Of a stretch of 64,000 nt of DNA, positions 60,644 to 64,000 are shown piece by piece; the first letter of the stretch is position 1, and the number at the start of each line of letters is the position of its first letter. The notes below the pieces were generated by a model, which did not search any database, was not told the origin of the DNA, and saw only the letters and a list, made by a program, of their open reading frames with translations. The stretch comes from Brenneria populi (GTDB lineage Bacteria > Pseudomonadota > Gammaproteobacteria > Enterobacterales > Enterobacteriaceae). Position numbers and translations under genes: made by a program. Location of the stretch: the NCBI RefSeq assembly GCF_036016195.1, contig NZ_JAYWTM010000024.1, positions 62,001 through 126,000 on the forward strand. The letters run 5' to 3'.

Positions 60644-60697
60644 ATTGTCGACTCTACGCTTGCTTTGTGTCGTACAATTGTCGACAATCGACAATAT
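60644..60697. promoter_or_regulatory. GntR-type operator cluster and promoter of the kinase/phospho-lyase operon
   Basis: A half site ATTGTCGAC lies at 60644-60652. The full palindrome ATTGTCGACAAT is at 60677-60688, followed by another half (TCGACAAT) to 60694. A weak sigma-70 promoter can be drawn with TCGACT (60649-60654), an 18-bp spacer and TACAAT (60673-60678), so the operators cover both elements. The region is shared with the divergent gntR gene. Confidence 0.68.
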
Positions 60698-60723
60698 CGG
60701 GGTTAACGGGGGATCGAGTCAAT

Positions 60724-61827
60724 ATGGCGAGACATACGGACAATATCGATATCGCGGTGGACGACAGCGGCTTGACTACCGGATTTATCAGCATGAGCGA
60801 TGACGAAGCATCACGGCTTGCCCGATCTCACTACGGCATTGAGGGGCAGGTGCGGCGTCTGGATACCGAAAAGGATGATACGTTTAGGCTGACGGATAGC
60901 GATCGCCGGCGGCAATATATTCTCAAGGTCGCCAATCCCGCCGAGCCGGCGGAGGAGATCGATTTGCAGGGAGCGCTGCTGAATTTTTTGCGGCAAAGGG
61001 ACGCGGCTTTACCGGTGCCCGCGCCGGTAGCCGATATTCAGGGCAACACGATGGCGCGCATCACCGACGCCGCGGGTCAACAGCGCTATGTTCGCTTGCT
61101 GACCTATCTGGAAGGGACGCCGTTGGACAGCGTCGAATCTTCTCCCCGGCTGCGGGAACAGGTGGGGGAGGTGCTGGCCCGCCTGCGGCTGGCGATGGCG
61201 CGATTCGAGCATCCCGCCGCGCATCGTATTCTGTTTTGGGATGTGAAAAATCTCGCCAATCTGCGACCGCTGCTGGCGTCGGTTGAAAATAAAGAACAAC
61301 AACAGCTTCTTAAGCGCGCAATGGCGCGTTTTCTGCCTCTGTCCGAGCGTATTCAATCGCTGCCTTGTCAGGTATTGCACAATGATTTTAGCCAGTCGAA
61401 TATTATCGTCGATCCCTGCCGCCGCGATTTCGTTACCGGCATCATCGATTTCGGCGATACGGTCTACACCGCGGTCGCCGTCGATGTCGCCACCGCGTTG
61501 CTGAATCAATTGCCGCGAGACGCCGCCGTCAACTCGCCGGACGATCTGTTCGCGCAGGGGCGCGATCTGCTGCGCGGCTACCTGCGCCGGGCGCCGCTCA
61601 GCCGTGAGGAACTGGCTTTACTGCCTCATCTGGTGATGGGGCGCGTGATTGCCCGGGCGCTGATTACGCTATGGCGCGCGCGGCGTTTCCCGGACAACGC
61701 CCGCTATATTTTGCGTAATACCGAGCCGGGCTGGGGACAGCTGGCCTGGCTGCTGGCCCGATCCAGCGACGAACTTTCGCAAACATTTATGTCGATGATT
61801 CCGTTGTCAGGAGAACACCATGACTGA
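60724..61827 (+). CDS. APH-fold kinase, hydroxylysine/ethanolamine-kinase-like
   Basis: This enzyme is predicted to phosphorylate an amino alcohol with ATP or GTP. The ATG at 60724 (MARHTDNIDI) gives 367 residues. An ATP-binding lysine lies in YILKVANPAEPAEEID (about 65-80), the catalytic loop LHNDFSQSNIIVD spans 218-230 (D221, N226) and the metal motif IDFGDTV is at 241-247. EKDDTFRL...YILKVANP resembles the human hydroxylysine kinase family (HYKK/AGPHD1). It overlaps the phospho-lyase gene by 8 bp, so the two act together. Antibiotic resistance is less likely because of the context. Confidence 0.83.
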   Translation: MARHTDNIDIAVDDSGLTTGFISMSDDEASRLARSHYGIEGQVRRLDTEKDDTFRLTDSDRRRQYILKVANPAEPAEEIDLQGALLNFLRQRDAALPVPAPVADIQGNTMARITDAAGQQRYVRLLTYLEGTPLDSVESSPRLREQVGEVLARLRLAMARFEHPAAHRILFWDVKNLANLRPLLASVENKEQQQLLKRAMARFLPLSERIQSLPCQVLHNDFSQSNIIVDPCRRDFVTGIIDFGDTVYTAVAVDVATALLNQLPRDAAVNSPDDLFAQGRDLLRGYLRRAPLSREELALLPHLVMGRVIARALITLWRARRFPDNARYILRNTEPGWGQLAWLLARSSDELSQTFMSMIPLSGEHHD

Positions 61828-63181
61828 TTCCCATACAAGCCGCGGCAAGATGGTCAATGCCTTTAATCCCGATAATCTTGACCATCTTGAACCGGCCGAC
61901 CGCGCCGCCGTTGAACGGCGCATTCGCCTGCTTGGCCCGGCCTATCGGCTCTTCTATCAACAGCCGGTGGAGGTGAGCCGGGGGCGGGGCGTGCGCCTGT
62001 ACGATCGCCACGGCAATGAATATCTCGACGCTTACAACAATGTGGTATCGGTCGGACATGCCCACCCCCGGGTGGCCGATGCCATTAATGACCAGATGCG
62101 CAAACTCTGCACCCATACCCGCTATATTCAGGACGGCATTCTGGATTATGCCGAACAGCTGCTGCCGACGTTCGGCGGCAGAATATCGGCACAGGGCCAT
62201 ATGATGTTTACCTGCACCGGTTCGGAGGCCAACGATCTGGCGTTGCGTATCGCCCGCCACTACACCGGCCGGCAAGGGGTGATCATTACCTCCGAGGCCT
62301 ACCACGGCAATTCATTCTTGACTTCCGGTATTTCGCCGTCGCTGGGGGGGCATTCGCCGCTCGGCCAATGGGTGCGCCGCGTGCCGGCGCCGGACGCGTA
62401 TCGTCTGTCCCGCGCGGAAATGGGGCGGCGCATGGCGGAACAGGTCGCCGCGCAGATCGCCGAATTACAGCGCTACGGAGAAGGCCTGGCGGCATTTATC
62501 GCCGACTCGGTGTTTTCGTCCGACGGCATTTATACCGACCCCACCGACCTGCTGGCGCCGGTCGCGGAAGTGGTGCGCGCGGCCGGCGGGTTGTTTATCG
62601 CCGACGAAGTTCAGTCCGGGTTCGCCCGTACCGGCGATACGCTGTGGGGCTTTCAGCGCCACGGTATCGATCCGGATATCATTACCATGGGGAAACCGAT
62701 GGGCAATGGCTACCCGGTGGCCGCGGTGGCCGTCACCCATGAAGCCGTCGAGCGTTTCGGCAGCGACCAGCGCTATTTCAACACCTTTGGCGGCAACTCG
62801 GTGGCTATCGCCGCCGCGCAGGCGACCTTTGATGTGATTCGCGACGAGAAGTTGCAGGAAAACGCCCAGCGGGTCGGAGAATTTTTACGCGCTGGCCTGC
62901 GCGACATTGCCCAGCGTTATCCGCAGATTGGCGATGTGCGCGGCGCCGGACTGTATATCGGCGTCGAAATGGTCAGCGATCCGGAGCGCAAGACCCCGGA
63001 TGCGCCGTTGGCGACGGCGATTGTCAACGGGCTGCGCGAGCGCCGAGTGTTGATATCGGCCACCGGTTACTCCGCCAACGTGCTGAAAATTCGTCCGCCG
63101 CTGGTCTTTTCGGAAGACGACGCCGGCCAACTGCTCAGCGAAACGGAAGCGGTGCTGGCGCAGTTGATATCACGAGGGTGA
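61820..63181 (+). CDS. Class III PLP enzyme, probable amino-alcohol-phosphate phospho-lyase
   Basis: The predicted reaction is phospho-elimination of O-phosphoethanolamine (or a related phosphate) to acetaldehyde, ammonia and phosphate (EC 4.2.3.2). The 453-residue protein has the class III fold, with PLP lysine K292 and D262 in FIADEVQSGFARTG. The region around the lysine reads TMGKPMGNGYPVAAV, which is the form found in the phospho-lyases AGXT2L1 and AGXT2L2, whereas ordinary transaminases have AKGLGGG-like sequences. The N-terminal AYNNVVSVGHAHPRVADAIN and RYIQDGILDYAEQLL also match that subgroup. A preceding kinase and following EutE complete a pathway. Confidence 0.82.
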   Translation: MTDSHTSRGKMVNAFNPDNLDHLEPADRAAVERRIRLLGPAYRLFYQQPVEVSRGRGVRLYDRHGNEYLDAYNNVVSVGHAHPRVADAINDQMRKLCTHTRYIQDGILDYAEQLLPTFGGRISAQGHMMFTCTGSEANDLALRIARHYTGRQGVIITSEAYHGNSFLTSGISPSLGGHSPLGQWVRRVPAPDAYRLSRAEMGRRMAEQVAAQIAELQRYGEGLAAFIADSVFSSDGIYTDPTDLLAPVAEVVRAAGGLFIADEVQSGFARTGDTLWGFQRHGIDPDIITMGKPMGNGYPVAAVAVTHEAVERFGSDQRYFNTFGGNSVAIAAAQATFDVIRDEKLQENAQRVGEFLRAGLRDIAQRYPQIGDVRGAGLYIGVEMVSDPERKTPDAPLATAIVNGLRERRVLISATGYSANVLKIRPPLVFSEDDAGQLLSETEAVLAQLISRG

Positions 63182-63431
63182 TTCGGCGCCGGGCGGCGTT
63201 CTACCACCGATGATGACTCTTTTACCTCTACCGGGCGATCGCGCCGATTGCCCCTTCCAACAGGGTTTCCCTCCGCGTTCGACCGCCGGCCCCGCTATTT
63301 AAGTGATCCGCTTCAACCTTTTATTCCCCTTGCCGAAATTTGTTATTTCCTTTGGCGAATTGTTGACAGAATCATGTCAGGACAGTGAGGCGACGCCGTG
63401 GCAAACGGCATAATCAAGAGGGGAAGCGAGT
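63182..63431 (+). other. 250-bp gap before the EutE-like gene
   Basis: The gap holds no credible gene. A TTGACA at 63363-63368 could be a -35 element, but no good -10 lies at the right distance, and no copy of the ATTGTCGACAAT operator is present. The gene may be transcribed by read-through from the phospho-lyase or from a separate, unrecognised promoter. Confidence 0.4.
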
Positions 63432-64000
63432 ATGGAACAGCTATCGATGGAAAAGGTCATGCAGATACCGCAAGCCGGCGTGTTCGACTCGCTGGACGAT
63501 GCGGTCTACGCCGCGACGATGGCGCAGAAAATGCTCAACAGCATGGCCCTGCGTCAACGGGTTATTGATGCGATGCGCCAGGCGGGAGAACGCTATGCGC
63601 AGGTGCTGGCGGAGATGGCCGTCGCCGAAACCGGCATGGGACGGGTCATCGATAAATATACCAAAAACGTGTCGCAGGCGCGCGGCACGCCGGGGCTGGA
63701 GTGTCTGAAGGCGGAAGTGTTGACGGGCGACAATGGATTGACCCTGATTGAGAACGCCCCCTGGGGCGTGGTCGCGTCGGTAACGCCCTCCACCAACCCG
63801 GCGGCGACGGTAATCAACAACGCCATCAGTATGATCGCCTCCGGCAATAGCGTGGTATTCGCCCCGCATCCGTCGGCGAAAAAAGTCTCCCTGCACGCCA
63901 TCAGTCTGCTGAACCGGGCCATCGTGGCGGCGGGCGGGCCGGCTAACCTGCTGGTCAGCGTGGCGAACCCCGATATCGAAACCGCGCAGCGGCTGTTTAA
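63432..64000 (+). CDS. eutE: Acetaldehyde dehydrogenase (acetylating), EutE-like (runs off the right edge)
   Basis: The enzyme converts acetaldehyde, CoA and NAD to acetyl-CoA. The 189 complete codons read from ATG 63432 after AGAGGGGA. They are very similar to enteric EutE, with ETGMGRVIDKYTKNVSQARG, CLKAEVLTGDNGLTLIENAP and WGVVASVTPSTNPAATVINN. The catalytic cysteine is beyond the window. The part before GVFDSLDDAV has only about 15 residues, against about 30 in E. coli EutE, so the helix that targets EutE into microcompartments is missing. It completes a route from ethanolamine to acetyl-CoA with the two upstream genes. Confidence 0.9.
   Translation, partial: MEQLSMEKVMQIPQAGVFDSLDDAVYAATMAQKMLNSMALRQRVIDAMRQAGERYAQVLAEMAVAETGMGRVIDKYTKNVSQARGTPGLECLKAEVLTGDNGLTLIENAPWGVVASVTPSTNPAATVINNAISMIASGNSVVFAPHPSAKKVSLHAISLLNRAIVAAGGPANLLVSVANPDIETAQRLF

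Noticed and set aside
60650..60665. A sigma-54 promoter for the kinase operon based on the TTGCTTT at about 60660
   Set aside because: No GG lies 12 bp upstream of the GC, so the required -24 element is missing.
60724..61827. Aminoglycoside phosphotransferase for antibiotic resistance
   Set aside because: It shares only the general APH fold. Coupling to a phospho-lyase and a catabolic dehydrogenase indicates a metabolic kinase.
61820..63181. An ordinary class III transaminase such as GABA aminotransferase
   Set aside because: The TMGKPMGNGYPV active-site region and the overlapping kinase gene fit the phospho-lyase subgroup better.

Overview
The window is GC-rich, gene-dense DNA from a member of the Enterobacterales. 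Pointers are an enterobacterial-type amn start at the left edge, ERIC repeats, a raf-type galactoside cluster, a GlnHPQ-like transporter with NtrC/sigma-54 control, and a EutE very close to the enteric protein. The large number of catabolic importers would suit a plant- or insect-associated genus (Pectobacteriaceae or Sodalis-like), but that is inference. No rRNA, tRNA, CRISPR array, prophage or transposase was seen. The window is a run of catabolic and uptake modules, with six complete ABC importers.

Layout. 1-111: start of amn (AMP nucleosidase), reading off the left edge. 361-8162: an amino-acid-type ABC importer, then a leftward operon of an aspartase/fumarase-superfamily lyase, a GNAT and an MmgE/PrpD protein, and a divergent NtaA-type flavin monooxygenase; together these resemble an aminopolycarboxylate-degrading set. 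8191-14495: a nickel/peptide-type importer (two ATPases, MFS, lipoprotein SBP, fused permease) with a Zur-like operator, comparable in content to a cnt metallophore transport locus. 14671-21240: a sulfonate-type importer, an arylsulfotransferase-thioredoxin fusion and a LysR regulator. 21491-26784: alpha-galactosidase, LacY-type symporter and ScrY/RafY-type porin. 26822-33302: a GlnHPQ paralogue with a C45 acyl-hydrolase behind a sigma-54 promoter and three NtrC-like sites, plus a CMD protein, a class III aminotransferase and an RpiR regulator. 33645-39695: IclR regulator, amino-acid importer and HutF-HutG-HutD, the lower histidine pathway without HutH/U/I. 39737-41338: a membrane EAL phosphodiesterase. 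41551-50966: a complete acetoin/2,3-butanediol module in which a bdh-budC operon and an acoXABC-lplA operon each have a sigma-54 promoter and share a matching upstream palindrome, the likely AcoR site. 51433-64000: an M81 peptidase, a dipeptide-type importer with an amidase, a GntR regulator, an APH-fold kinase, a class III PLP enzyme of the phospho-lyase type and a EutE-like acetaldehyde dehydrogenase that runs off the right edge.

The most notable system is at the right end. The kinase, phospho-lyase and acetaldehyde dehydrogenase make up a cobalamin-independent route from ethanolamine (or a related amino alcohol) to acetyl-CoA. The adjoining importer and amidase could deliver an amide precursor. 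The same 12-bp palindrome lies in front of both transcription units, on either side of the GntR gene, which ties them into one regulon. At window scale, five credible sigma-54 promoters (about 30.14, 33.67, 41.66, 48.86 and 53.09 kb) suggest that nitrogen or carbon-source activators control much of this region.
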